NCBI GenBank assembly: GCA_914767715.1
Contig: OU612069.1
Coordinates: 6,386,001 to 6,450,000, forward strand
Direction of reading: 5' to 3'
Origin: Membranipora membranacea
Lineage: Eukaryota > Bryozoa > Gymnolaemata > Cheilostomatida > Membraniporidae
DNA length: 64,000 bases
Numbering within the stretch: the first letter of the stretch is position 1; each line of letters opens with the position of its first letter. The notes beneath the pieces were generated by a model. The model did not search any database. It was not told the origin of the DNA and was given only the letters and a program-made list of their open reading frames with translations. Of the stretch, positions 27,300 through 37,625 are shown piece by piece. The position numbers and the translations under genes are program-made.

Positions 27300-27317
27300 G
27301 GGGGGGGGGGGGGGGGA
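27300..27317. repeat. G homopolymer
   Basis: A run of about 17 G. Shorter G-runs occur near 6307, 10850 and 35452. These could be real or could be assembly-sensitive. Confidence 0.8.
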
Positions 27318-27362
27318 GGCAACTTAAACTACTGCTGCCACTCATGCAAATTTGTGCTCATT

Positions 27363-27629
27363 GAATTCTGCATAGCTCCAAGATAATCAATTGAGACATA
27401 AATCACATAATTGTCACCTAATGGGCAAATAATTTGCACAAACTGATCATCAAAATCAGGGCATGAAATCTACGCACCAGCTTATGATGTGTACAGTATG
27501 CACTAGTAAGGTAGATAATTAATTTCATACCCTAATTTTGACGATCAGTTTGTGCAAATTATTTGCTCATTAGGTGACAATGCTGAGATTCCAGCCTCAT
27601 TTTATTAGTTTTGAGCTATACAGAATTCT
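27363..27629. mobile_element. Foldback element (MITE-like)
   Basis: The inner arms are strong: GTCACCTAATGGGCAAATAA on the left pairs with TTATTTGCTCATTAGGTGAC-type sequence on the right. The outer arms are diverged but still match, as in GAATTCTGCATAGCTC against GAGCTATACAGAATTC. There is no open frame. No clear target duplication was found. Confidence 0.7.
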
Positions 27630-28459
27630 ATAAGCACACATTTGGCTGTGTGGCAGCAGTGAACTGACATGTCAAAGAGAGAACAACTCTATGATTTGTC
27701 TCAATTTGAAGTGAAAAAAGACAGGGAGCAGGGAGGGTATCCCACCCGTCCTCCCTGCCGAAAAGGAGACTCCCTGATGAGACAGACACAAACAGACCGC
27801 AGCTTCTTCCCTAATGATATTGAAACTGCTTTGACCACCCCTTAGCTAAAAGCTGATGGTTGATCATTGTGCGGGTCTCTAAAGGTCTAATGTTTCAGCA
27901 TTTATTTCATATCTTTCACCTACAACTAGGGCATATGCCTCCAATCGGACAAAATATCCTGTCACAGTATCATATGACATAAGGTTATGCTTTAGATACA
28001 CACAGACCATCCTTGGTATTAAATCTAACTGCTAACTGCACGGTAGGCAAGTCTTTTGGACAAGAGCGATCAACTTCTAGCATGTCATGGCAAGATTGGC
28101 AGTCTTTTCTCAAGATCAGCTTCCAATATTGGAACTGTTTGTTTGACATGCTAGCTTCCTAGTCACTTTTGGTCCCGCACCACATGTATCTCTTCACACC
28201 CAGTTGTGAGATGTCTAGCGATTTTGGAGGTATTGAAACATGTTTTTATGCACATTATACTCATCAAGCCCAAGGGTCTCGCAGTTATAAAATTGAAATT
28301 AGGACAGATTATTTGTCAAATAATATTTGCTGCCGCCGGCCTGTATAATGCAAGTCCCTGACCGGCAGTAGTGTGACGAAAAATTATCAGATAAATTTGA
28401 AAGTGGGATTCTGAAGTATTGAACAATGATGTGGTTTGATTCAACATATGTCTCAATTT

Positions 28460-28480
28460 ATATATATATATATATATATC
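28460..28480. repeat. (TA)n microsatellite
   Basis: About ten TA dinucleotides. Confidence 0.85.
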
Positions 28481-28611
28481 ACTGACCTTATTGTACACAG
28501 TTCTTCACCATAATAAATAAACATGCTGCAAAACATCAGTATACTAATACTGCAAACCTGAGCAAGGAGTCTGGAAATCATCTGAAATAAAAAAATTAAA
28601 TATAAAATTTG

Positions 28612-28830
28612 TGGGGACGGTGAAATGGTGCAATCAGTTAGCGCGCTTGCTATTCACTGCCAGGCGATTGGTGCCGCAGGATTTGTGAGTTCAAATCCCG
28701 TTGGGGGAGCTTTCAAGATTGATTGTTCCAGCCCCCAGCACCCATCAGGTGTATGCCTCTTCTATAAAATGGGGAACCATTGTTACTGCCTGTTAAACAC
28801 ATTAGTGGTTTGTTTACTCCAACCCTAGAA
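28612..28830 (+). repeat. tRNA-derived SINE
   Basis: The head resembles a tRNA: GGGGACGGTGAAATGGTGCA, an A-box-like region with TTAGCGCGC, and a B-box GAGTTCAAATCCC about 60 bases later. An unrelated tail region of about 130 bases follows. A+B box spacing and the non-tRNA body are typical of SINEs. The 67-codon open frame over it is not a gene. Confidence 0.7.
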
Positions 28831-28860
28831 TGTAAGGAAGTGTAATTTTGTGGCAGCAGG

Positions 28861-29390
28861 GAGGGTACCTGTGATATGGAATTTCTACAGATAGTCTGTT
28901 ACGTTACTCAAAACAAATTTTCACCCCATGCAATCGGTACTGCTGAAGCTGGATTTTTAGTCACATTGAAGAAAATTTCTAGCCCCTAACTTCTTAGGGG
29001 TGTATATCCTCTCTACCTAAGAGCACAAAAAAACCGTGTTTGAAGAGGATAGGTTCTTTTGAACTACCCAAGAGGAGTTTTAATAAAATGGCTTTGTGGA
29101 AATTGGGGTGTGCTAACATCACCTCCTAACTAGCTTATTTATTTACTTCTCTTGGGTTGTTTATGAAGGATGTACACAAACCAGTTATGAAAACTTGAGG
29201 CGTTGCGTGAAGTGACATGATGAGATCGTACTGTTTTTTTTCCAGTACTGGTAGTGGAAAATTCAGTCTACCTCCAATATGATTGGATGATCTTTTTGCT
29301 CGTTTTGGTTCCATGTACGTGGTTGTAGAACCATGATTAATTTTTTTTATCGAGGCGCATATGGGGGACAAGCCATACTACAGGAATAAC
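28861..29390. other. Intergenic, nothing recognised
   Basis: AT-rich DNA with no exon-like stretch that I can support. The 78-codon minus frame at 29135-29371 has no recognisable domain. Confidence 0.4.
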
Positions 29391-29394
29391 AGAA

Positions 29395-29580
29395 AAATAG
29401 GTAGCAACAGGTGCTCAGTAAAATCCCGCCTCCAGCCGCGCGATGTATATAAGAGGGTTCGACCAAAGCTGTGGGCTCATTCTCGGTGTAGCAGTGATCA
29501 GGAAAGTTTCGCACGGGCACTCTCGAGAACAGAATAAAGAAGTATATTAATGATTGTAATTGTTCCTCACTTCAACATGG
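29395..29580 (+). promoter_or_regulatory. TATA-box region, possibly a solo LTR
   Basis: GATGTATATAAGAGGG gives a strong TATA-like element near 29443. It is followed by a GC-richer stretch and an AATAAAG about 90 bases later, then an ...TTCAACA end. TATA, short transcribed zone and polyadenylation signal in this order resemble the promoter and R region of a retrotransposon LTR. No second copy or clear LTR start was found, so an ordinary promoter without a visible gene is possible. Confidence 0.3.
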
Positions 29581-32340
29581 TTGCATTTTTCTATGTATTG
29601 TTAGCAGTTTTTAAGATATAAATGGACCAGCGGGTAGGGCACTCATCTATTTGAGGTTTGCAGTGAAGTTTTATAAAGAACAACTTGCTGATAGCCCTCT
29701 GTTTACAGCCTAATTCTGTCGTCAGAAGTGTCTTAAACACGAGGCAAGTGGTATGATCAACACATACTCCCACCTTGTGATCATTCAGGGATTATGAGGC
29801 AACTGAGATAGGTCTAGAGCATATCACTCGCAGCATGTAATGCCAAAAGTTATCAAAAATACCTTAACATAAAGTCTCTTTCCCATGTATCCCACTCTTT
29901 GGATAGTCATGATCACGCATGCAGCATTGTCCTTGCATGGTATGATGAAAGTAATCGACCTGTATTAACTCACAGATCGAATTAACTTTTTGTGACACTC
30001 AGTTCTACAAGTACCAATAACAAACAAAATCATTGCCAAGCTACTTCAAAAAAATGCCTGCGATGGATTTTTGAGGTAAGATACAAACAATTGGACATCG
30101 TTTGACAAACTGATTAATGATGAGGATACAGATATATTAGTTGTTTCACAATTGGTGAATCAAATTGAATTACTGGCGCTCAATGGGAAAAAATGAATAA
30201 CTGCTGATTTTAAACATAAAATGTCATAATCATGTCATAATTTGACACTAATTACCTTACCGCCTAGCAACTCAAGCTTTTTTCACATTATTTGGCAATT
30301 TTTTAAGTTTTATGACTAGGTCAACTTACAATGGCTTTTGCTTGTTAAATGAACTCCCTCATTGGTTAGACAGGCATATTGTATAGTGCTGAGTACTGCA
30401 GACGAAACAGTGGCATTTCCTGTGAGTAACCAGTGAACATCTGACATCTTCGCTACCACACATCTAAAATGGCAAGTGGTCTTCAACCTCATTTCAAAAG
30501 TTGCACTAAATTACTTCAATCGTACATGGAAAATCAGTGCAACCAAACATGCTACTTTTCAGCAATGTGTTTAGATATAATTTTATATTTTCAAGGCAAA
30601 GAGCTGCAAGGAGGCCGCTTTTTTGTAGTGCAAGTATTTCACTTGATGGTTATCCGTTAAAAAAAAAAGACTATTGGGATTAATGCACTATAAGCTGTCT
30701 AATAAATAATTCTGTGGGCCAAAACCAAGAACCAAGGATCTTCATGACCAATTCATCAGCTTTAATGAAGAAAGAGGCGGTAAGTACATTAACACTAAGC
30801 TGTGCAGTGTAGGCATATGGCTCAAGTGTTATTTCTATTCCCAACGGTGCACTGTCTAGTGTGCTGGTCTATGAAACTTAGTTATAACATCTGAATGATG
30901 TGGAGCACAATTAAGTCAGGTTTAAATGGGTGGACTTCCAGCCTCATGACCTATCTATAGGCAAAGGGGCTCGCACCACCCTCACCCTGCTTGCACTCTC
31001 ACTGCTCACATATAGCTAGCGTTAAATTCTATTCAAAGTTACCTTCTCAATGAGTGTGAGCAGACAACTCAGCAAACAAATCATCTAAAGCACTTTTTTT
31101 TACACAGGGTCTGAAATATGCTGAAGTAATCTTATGGGAAAAATGAAAAGTCCACTTACATCTTTGTCATCTAGACTTGATTTTCCTAAAAGACTAGAGG
31201 TAGCCTACTCACATTGATCTTTGTCTCAGTCGCAGTTCTCAATGAATAGAAATGAGTATGAAGACCACCAATCGCTCTTCTCACAGTAAAACCATCGCCA
31301 GTAAGAGAAAAAAACCTTTTTTCCTGCAACAAGCAAATATCATGCACTTACAGGCCCGGGTAATATCCATACTGTACATTGTTTTTTCTGCATATTCTTT
31401 CAATGCAATGTGGGTTATGATCTTCAGAAGTAATACATTCAGAAGCAATACTATCGATAAATTGACAAATTTCTAGTAATCTGAATACAACTACATGTAC
31501 ATTTCTAAGAACCACCAAGCCTCACTACTTTCAGCTTTCTAAAGTGGAGATCATAAGAAGGAGGGGTGTATAGTATATGATTAAGTTAATTTGAAAAATC
31601 TTTTTTTTTCATTTATCCATATGGCATAAACAAACCAAAGCTCAATTTTGGTGTGATATGAAGTGAATTTGTATGCATATCATAACAAGAACTTTTTTAT
31701 CACACCTTCTAATGTAGGCTACAGCAACTGTACTTGATCAAACCAACAAGTAAGCTAGGGGAAAAACATCGGTACTTTGTAGCTGGCAACAGCAGTGTAG
31801 TGTAGTGTTATTATGCCCATACATGGCTATAGCAATTACAGGAGCAAACAAATTTTGAGAATTCCATCGACCATTGATATTTCTGTGGTCGAGTACAAAA
31901 TCAATTACGACACGGACAATGCTTAAGGATATGTCCCCATTGATTCCCCAACAACCAATGGAATTAACTAAGCGTTAGACGATCTACTGACTAAGGAAGC
32001 CTTTGAAGCACAGCACATGTTGTTTCAAATGAGTACAAATAAATGGCATTTTTGTATCGAATTAATATTAATTAAATTCACTCATTGTTGTGCTTGTGTT
32101 GTTGCATTGTTGTGAGTGAGTTTAATGCAACCACGCGCAGGTCCCATGTCCCGAGGGCCGTAACATCCACACGCAACTCATCACAACCCAGGGTTAATGT
32201 GTTGTGTGCCATGTGACACAGGGGGTTGGATCAAGTTGAAGTTAAAAGTTTAGTTTGAACGCACCAAACCAACCAAGACCTTGACAAGATTATGGACTTG
32301 AGTTTCTACCTAGGCTTATATATATATAATGTAAAATAAG
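29581..32340. other. Intergenic, nothing recognised
   Basis: About 2.7 kb of AT-rich DNA. The short open frames have no domain, and no splice-bounded coding stretch is convincing. Confidence 0.4.
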
Positions 32341-32535
32341 GCTTGCAAGTAAGTCCCAGGCCAGGGGCACCATGGGACTATCGGCATCTGGAGAACTTAC
32401 AAGCATGTAATTGTATACTTCGCCAATCCGATGTCCATTGGCAAAGTTAGCCTGTCTTGAAAAGCTTTGTTTGAGGGTGGGCGCCGAAAAAAGCTTGTCA
32501 AGACATGGCTATGGCAAAGTATACATGCTTATAAT
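32341..32535. repeat. Foldback fragments
   Basis: Contains pieces of the families around it: GGCATCTGGAGAACTTACAA, GCCTGTCTTGAAAAGCTTTG and its inverted partner AAGCTTGTCAAGACA, and CTTCGCCAATCCGATGTCC. It looks like old or rearranged foldback elements. Confidence 0.6.
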
Positions 32536-32644
32536 CATAGGCATCTGGAGTTACAAGCATGTCCAGTATCAACCACCCCCTTTCCCTCGGAAAGGGAAAG
32601 GGGGTGGTTGATACTGGACATGCTTGTAACTCCAGATGCCTATG
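32536..32644. mobile_element. Near-perfect palindromic foldback, copy 1
   Basis: The arm CATAGGCATCTGGAGTTACA...CCCTTTCCCTC is followed at once by its complement, about 52 bases per arm with almost no loop. A second copy with the same arm is at 33901-33997, and single or partial arms lie at 32821-32850 and 32915-32994. Near-identical arms mean recent formation or active arm homogenisation. Confidence 0.9.
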
Positions 32645-32914
32645 GTTATAACCTCCACACAGTCACTGATCAAGCACACAATACAGCACTGACTTGAGTA
32701 AGTGTAACGTGTTGGTATATAACAGCAGAGTATTGGTTTAGTTCAGTGAGTGGGAAGGCTACTAGACTTGTAACTAGTAAGCTGAGTAAGTAGTAGTAAT
32801 AGTACTACCTACAGTAAAGTCATAGGCATCTGGAGTTACAAGCATGTATACTTTGCAATGTCCATGATCATGATCATTGGTCACCCATCCTAGTCCTTTC
32901 CAAGCAAGGTATAG

Positions 32915-32994
32915 GCCATAGGCATCTGGAGTTACAAGCATGTCCTGTATCAACCATACTGGACATGCTTGTAACTCCAGAGGCAGATGCCTAT
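32915..32994. mobile_element. Palindromic foldback, shorter copy
   Basis: Same outer arm (ATAGGCATCTGGAGTTACAA) as the copy at 32536-32644, with a much shortened centre and an extra GGCAGA within the right arm. Confidence 0.8.
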
Positions 32995-33005
32995 TATGGT
33001 AAAGG

Positions 33006-33123
33006 CATGGGCCCCTGGGACTTACATGTCTTTACTTTGCCAATGTCCAGTATCAACCACCCCAAAAAAAAACTGATACTGGTCATCGGCAAAGTAAAGA
33101 CATGTAAGTCCCAGGGACCCATG
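33006..33123. mobile_element. Foldback sharing termini with the 1.3-kb element at 46313
   Basis: The left arm CATGGGCCCCTGGGACTTAC... and its complement flank a short A-run. The arm continues TGTCTTTACTTTGCCAATGT, which is the terminal sequence of the 1.3-kb inverted-repeat element at 46313-47614. It is probably a deletion derivative of that family. Confidence 0.85.
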
Positions 33124-33484
33124 AGTAAAGTAGAAAAAGAAGTGATTGGCTAGTGAAGTAATGATGATTATTATTATTTATACATACATTAACATTGTAA
33201 CATACATACAAACGTTGGAAATAATTATTTAGCTAAATTAGTGAGTGCTACTACTATACAAGGATGGAAACTGTTACCTGAAACTTGCTGAGACTGGAAA
33301 GGAAAACACTACAGCAGTATAGTCTTCATTAGCAGAGTAGAGTATGCAGCTTTACAGAGCTTCTTCATGAAGAACACCACCAGGCATCACCCAAAATCCA
33401 TACCATGTTTTGGATTAGGCAGAAAATGAGATGACTACCCCTGATTGGCTTGGTGGGATTCAATTAACCAATTAGAATGTGTTT
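33124..33484. other. Intergenic, nothing recognised
   Basis: AT-rich DNA between foldback elements, without a supported gene. Confidence 0.4.
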
Positions 33485-33590
33485 TCCAAATTTCCGCATT
33501 TTAGTCATTTCATCGTAAAACTGAGAAACACGCGTGCTAACGCGTACTTTCAAGAGAAATTCCGCATTTCCGCATTTTAGTGAACCCCCA
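33485..33590. repeat. Second cluster of the CGGAAAT/ATTTCCG motif
   Basis: Contains TTTCCGCATTTTAGTCA and TTCCGCATTTTAGTGAACCC. The latter is the inverted counterpart of the left edge of the cluster at 25505, down to the adjoining CATATATCT. Confidence 0.65.
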
Positions 33591-33900
33591 TATATCTTAT
33601 GAATTGAATAGAGTCTCAGTCTACACCGGATACAGCATGGTAACTGTTGTTGTTGTAACAAATTTTCTATTTTCCGTACTGTCCAGACTTCACAGAATAT
33701 GTACATGTAAGTGAGAATTTGTTCTATTCGGAATTTGTATGACATGAGTTATGGGGATCTGTCTTGCTGATGATCGATCTGCTTGTATACGGATATATCT
33801 AATGTATTTGCCATATGTTTATGTATAGTATTTCTATCAATAGTTAGTGTTACAGTGAGTAGGCTACATTCAATCAAGGACTCCTGAGTCCCTCCTTAGG

Positions 33901-33997
33901 CATAGGCATCTGGAGTTACAAGCATGTCCAGTATCAACCACCCAGAGGGAAAGGGGGTGGTTGATACTGGACATGCTTGTAACTCCAGATGCCTATG
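33901..33997. mobile_element. Near-perfect palindromic foldback, copy 2
   Basis: Arms begin CATAGGCATCTGGAGTTACA and end with the complement, around a short CCCAGAGGGAAAGGGGG centre. It is the same family as the foldback at 32536-32644. Confidence 0.9.
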
Positions 33998-34057
33998 TCC
34001 TTAGGGCTATTTCTAGGTCTGAAGTCTTGATGTTGCTGTCATCAGGGAGGGTGTAAG

Positions 34058-34103
34058 GCTGTCTTGACAAGCTTTGTTCGAACTAAGCTTGTCAAGACAG
34101 GCT
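34058..34103. mobile_element. Small foldback with CTGTCTTGACAAGCTT arms
   Basis: Perfect arms around TTGTTCGAACTAA. The same arm occurs alone near 6288 and, altered, at 32450-32515. Confidence 0.8.
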
Positions 34104-34207
34104 AGGAGGGTGCATATATGTCATACATTCACTTTGTACATGAATTTAGGAGTTGTCAAGTTTGTGTATACTGTAAGTCATGAATTTCAGAATTAATTCA
34201 AATTAAA

Positions 34208-34420
34208 TTGGATAATCATCAAGTCGTTGAAAGAAGTGGCCACCACTGCACTGGTGATATAACTAGTTTTGCTTACTATGAAGTAATGAGATTGCCTGGC
34301 TTCAGTAAGGATGCCAAGTTTGCGGCTCTGTTCTTGTATATGGGCATTGATGCTCATGAGGTGATGTCGTTGCTCGGTGCTGACATGCTTCCCACGTTTT
34401 TGAATCGGTCTTTTGGGTAG
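34208..34420 (+). other. Unassigned 70-codon open frame upstream of PPCDC
   Basis: Encodes a compact, hydrophobic-rich peptide (core EVMRLPGFSKDAKFAALFLY) with a weak resemblance to retroelement Gag-type stretches. It ends well before the PPCDC start at 34861 and is not in a splice-linked frame with it that I can see. It may be a retroelement remnant or a small gene; I cannot decide. Confidence 0.25.
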
Positions 34421-34860
34421 TATTCAATTTTATCATTCTACCCAACGTAAAAATATGTATGATATAACCGATTTACATTGTATGGGTTTTATATAGCCTT
34501 GAAGTGTCAACATATGCATTTATCATTATAATAAATTCCACATTAGGGTAGCCATTGTTTTAACTCATTTTAAGATAAGTGGTGTTTTGAATCTATGAAA
34601 AATCCCTTACAAATGTTCATATCTATTTCACGCCATGATAGCTTGATCATGTATTCTCCGTTTTGCCTGCGTTCGGAGTTGCCTCATTCGAACAGCCCGT
34701 AGCTGACCAGAAAAATGGGATCAACCAGATAACAGGAAAATTTGATTAATATTTATTTATTGCAGAGCTAGGTGTTGGCCAGCAGTTGTGCCCCCTTTGC
34801 TTCTTTTTAACAAAAAATTGTTTTTCTATTCCAGCCTATTGAAGAAAACAAGATACAGAA

Positions 34861-37122
34861 ATGGCTACCACATCTAAGAGTAAGAATGTCTTGATTGGGT
34901 GTAGTGGAAGCGTTGCCTCAGTAAAACTTGAACCTCTTGTTGCCTCAATCAAGAGTTGGTTGGAAAATGCCTCCATCAAAGTTATTCTTACGGAGTCAGC
35001 TCAGCACTTCACAGCAGTCAGAGAATGCACCGAGGCTGTACAGTATTACACAGACGCTGATGAATGGGCCGTGAGTATCAATTCAGTTCAATGGATCGAC
35101 CTGACATTTTTTTCAGGACTCGAGCCATGGAGATACCACCCGGGCGAGCGGATAGCATCAAAGAACATTGGCATGGCCGTGGTTCAAGTCCAGGTGACAG
35201 CAGATTTTTTTTATGTTTTCATCTCAGCTCTATATGGGCCTATGGGAATGTATGTATGTTTCAAGGGCGAGCCAAGAGGTGACGACTCAGCTCAGGCCGA
35301 CCTCAAAATCCACATAGAAACGGATGGTGTATGTCACATGTGCAATCTGAGCCTTTAGATAGCTACATATATGACATCTAGTCTGAGCCTTTAGATGTCT
35401 CCTTTGTAAAATATGCTGTTGTGCAACACTGAGATCACACGTGCTGGTAGAGGGGGGGGGGCTATTCGAACGCTGGAAAAATGGATAAAACTTGATCTAT
35501 GTTCTCTCTAAATTTATTTTTATGTGACCCTTTCAAAGGCTATGATCTTTACAGTTTAATAATTGCAATTAGTTGTCTGTATATAGATCACAGAGTTGTG
35601 ACTGAATTGATACAGTCAGCTAGAGATTCTTGCACGTCAACTTAGCACCCAGGCTCCACACTACAATTGTTGAAGACCTAACATTTCACATATTAATAAA
35701 AGTAGATATTCGACCCTGCAGATACTGATATTTATATTTGTTGCAGGCCTGGAGTAAACTTGGTGATGACGTTCTGCACATAGAGCTCGGTAAATGGGCG
35801 GATGTAATGTTGATCGCTCCCCTGAGCGCTAACACTCTAGCAAAGATAGCTAATGGCCTCTGTGACAATCTACTGGTGAGTGAAACTTTCTAAAACCCCC
35901 AGTCTCGATCCCCCCACCCCCTGATATCCCCACAGTCTCCCCCAGATATCCCCACAGTCTCCCCCAGATATCCCTACAGTCTCCCCTCACCCGCCCTGAT
36001 AACCCACAGTGTAAAAACATTTAGAAAGTTGTATTAAGTGACCGTGTGAAAATTATAAAATTTGTCAGTTTTAACTTCTGCGGCTTTGAGGATTTGCTTA
36101 TAGAGGAACACCCAATGAATAATGGAGGTAATATTTTTCCGTTAGAAAAACCAATGATTCAATGGCAACCTTTCTGCCTGTCGGGTAGTCTTATGATGTA
36201 ATATATGATACGTCAAAATTTAAAGTTCTTGAGAATGACCAAAGTAAATTCAAAACCAGATTGCACACTATATGTATGTATCTAAGGAGTGTCTCAAAAT
36301 TTTAGGAAATGTTGGTAGTTTTTGAAATTGTCCACGCTTTACTGCATAGCACATTACTCACGATTCATCATGGTGATTATTCATATCTCGGGTGCTAGGA
36401 TATTTCGGGACAAAACTTTCCCAAAACTTCCAAATGTCCCAAATGCCCAAGTGATATGGCACTAATAATCTTCTATGTCATTTTGTGCAGTCAAGAAGTT
36501 GTTCTGTAAATCCATTGGAAAGCATCAGTATGGGTCACTGGAGCTCTTGACATGGTGTGTTTTAGCATCTTGTTCCCGTGACAACCATTAAGCACAGCAT
36601 GCTCTTTGCTATGATATGCAACATGGCTAGATCTGAATTTGTATATCTATGCATTTACGTTCAAGTATCATTGATATAAAGTTTCTCTAGTCTTTTATGG
36701 TCAACAGGAAACCTATCTCCATCGTTACGAGCGATCCTGTATCTTCGAAAATGCTTGCAGAACTGACTGCGATTTTGAGGCTCCAATATTTAATCTATAG
36801 CCTACTTTCTGGTCGATGTGAAATCACAGTTTAATGTTATTTTAATTTTATTTTATTTTTGTGTTTATAGACTTGTACAGTTAGAGCGTGGGATATTAAC
36901 AAGCCTTTCCTGTTTGCTGCAGCTATGAACACTCGTATGCTGGAACACCCGATAACAAAGCCTCATATAGACACTCTAATAAGTTGGGGGTACACTGAGA
37001 TACCTACTGTATCCAAACTGTTAGCCTGTGGAGATAAAGGAAATGGGGCTATGGCAGAAGTAAAGACAATCACTGATAAATTGTGTGACGTTCTGTCTCA
37101 ACCTGAGGTTCCCGGCGTGTAA
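34861..37122 (+). CDS. PPCDC: Phosphopantothenoylcysteine decarboxylase, three exons, complete
   Basis: Flavin-dependent decarboxylation of 4'-phospho-N-pantothenoylcysteine to 4'-phosphopantetheine, the third step from pantothenate to coenzyme A; cytosolic. Exons 34861-35070, 35747-35875 and 36871-37122 all join in phase 0 with GT/AG borders and give 195 residues plus stop (human about 204). The N-terminal flavoprotein motif NVLIGCSGSVAS is present. The family's catalytic histidine lies in VLHIEL, next to WADVMLIAPLSANTLAKIA. The substrate-clamp segment with the active cysteine reads LLACGDKGNGAMAE. The usual PxMNxxMW motif is AAMNTRML here: Pro and Trp are replaced, the Asn is kept. A pyrimidine-rich AG at about 34834 suggests a 5' UTR intron. 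The chosen ATG gives the family-like start. Confidence 0.95.
35876..36870 (+). other. PPCDC intron 2, with short CCCCAGATATC-type repeat
   Basis: Near 35925-35990 there are three or four copies of CCCCCAGATATCCC(C/T)ACAGTCT. The rest is ordinary intron sequence. Confidence 0.6.
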
Positions 37123-37312
37123 AATGACAGAATGTTATTATTTTTAACTCTTATAATATATATCAGTTTTGACATAGAAATATCATATGGGTTAAACACT
37201 TTTTAAGCGATTAAAGTATTGTGGTCGCTTGGATGCCGGGATCAATTCAGTTTTTGCAATCATAGGTTTAACGTTTTTAATAGTCTGCAAATTTTCCCTG
37301 GTGTTTTATTTT

Positions 37313-37318
37313 AATAAA
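37313..37318 (+). terminator. Probable PPCDC polyadenylation signal
   Basis: AATAAA, about 190 bases after the PPCDC stop. It is the first canonical hexamer downstream that I see. Confidence 0.5.
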
Positions 37319-37339
37319 TGCAATTCAAGAACGAACTCG

Positions 37340-37625
37340 ACTTTTTAAACATTTTATCCGTCATAATTTTTCTGTAGATATAACTAGCTACGTAGTCGAA
37401 AGGATTCGTATTTTAGCCACGAATTATGCCAACTGGGATGAACATATTTTAAATAACTGCTATTCATGCCCAAGAGTTCAATACCTTTTGCTAAAAGTAA
37501 GGACCAGCAGATTTCTAAATAGTTTTATACCTGTTAGTACTATGATTTTAAATAACAGAGACATTCCAACACTTTCATTGTAATATGTCATTGACAATAT
37601 TACCAAATAAATCTAATCTAAATCT
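37340..37625 (+). mobile_element. Likely LINE 3' end remnant
   Basis: An open stretch reads ...VERIRILATNYANWDEHIL... and continues LLLKVRTSRFLNSFIPVS, resembling the extreme C-terminus of non-LTR retrotransposon polymerases. A stop follows, then a simple tail of repeated AATCTAAATCT. C-terminal ORF plus microsatellite tail is the usual form of 5'-truncated LINEs. The assignment is by pattern only. Confidence 0.45.

Noticed and set aside
28612-28700. Functional tRNA gene
   Set aside because: Arms do not pair well and a long unrelated body follows, as in a SINE.
28625-28828. 67-codon plus frame
   Set aside because: Lies over a tRNA-derived SINE, including its A and B boxes.
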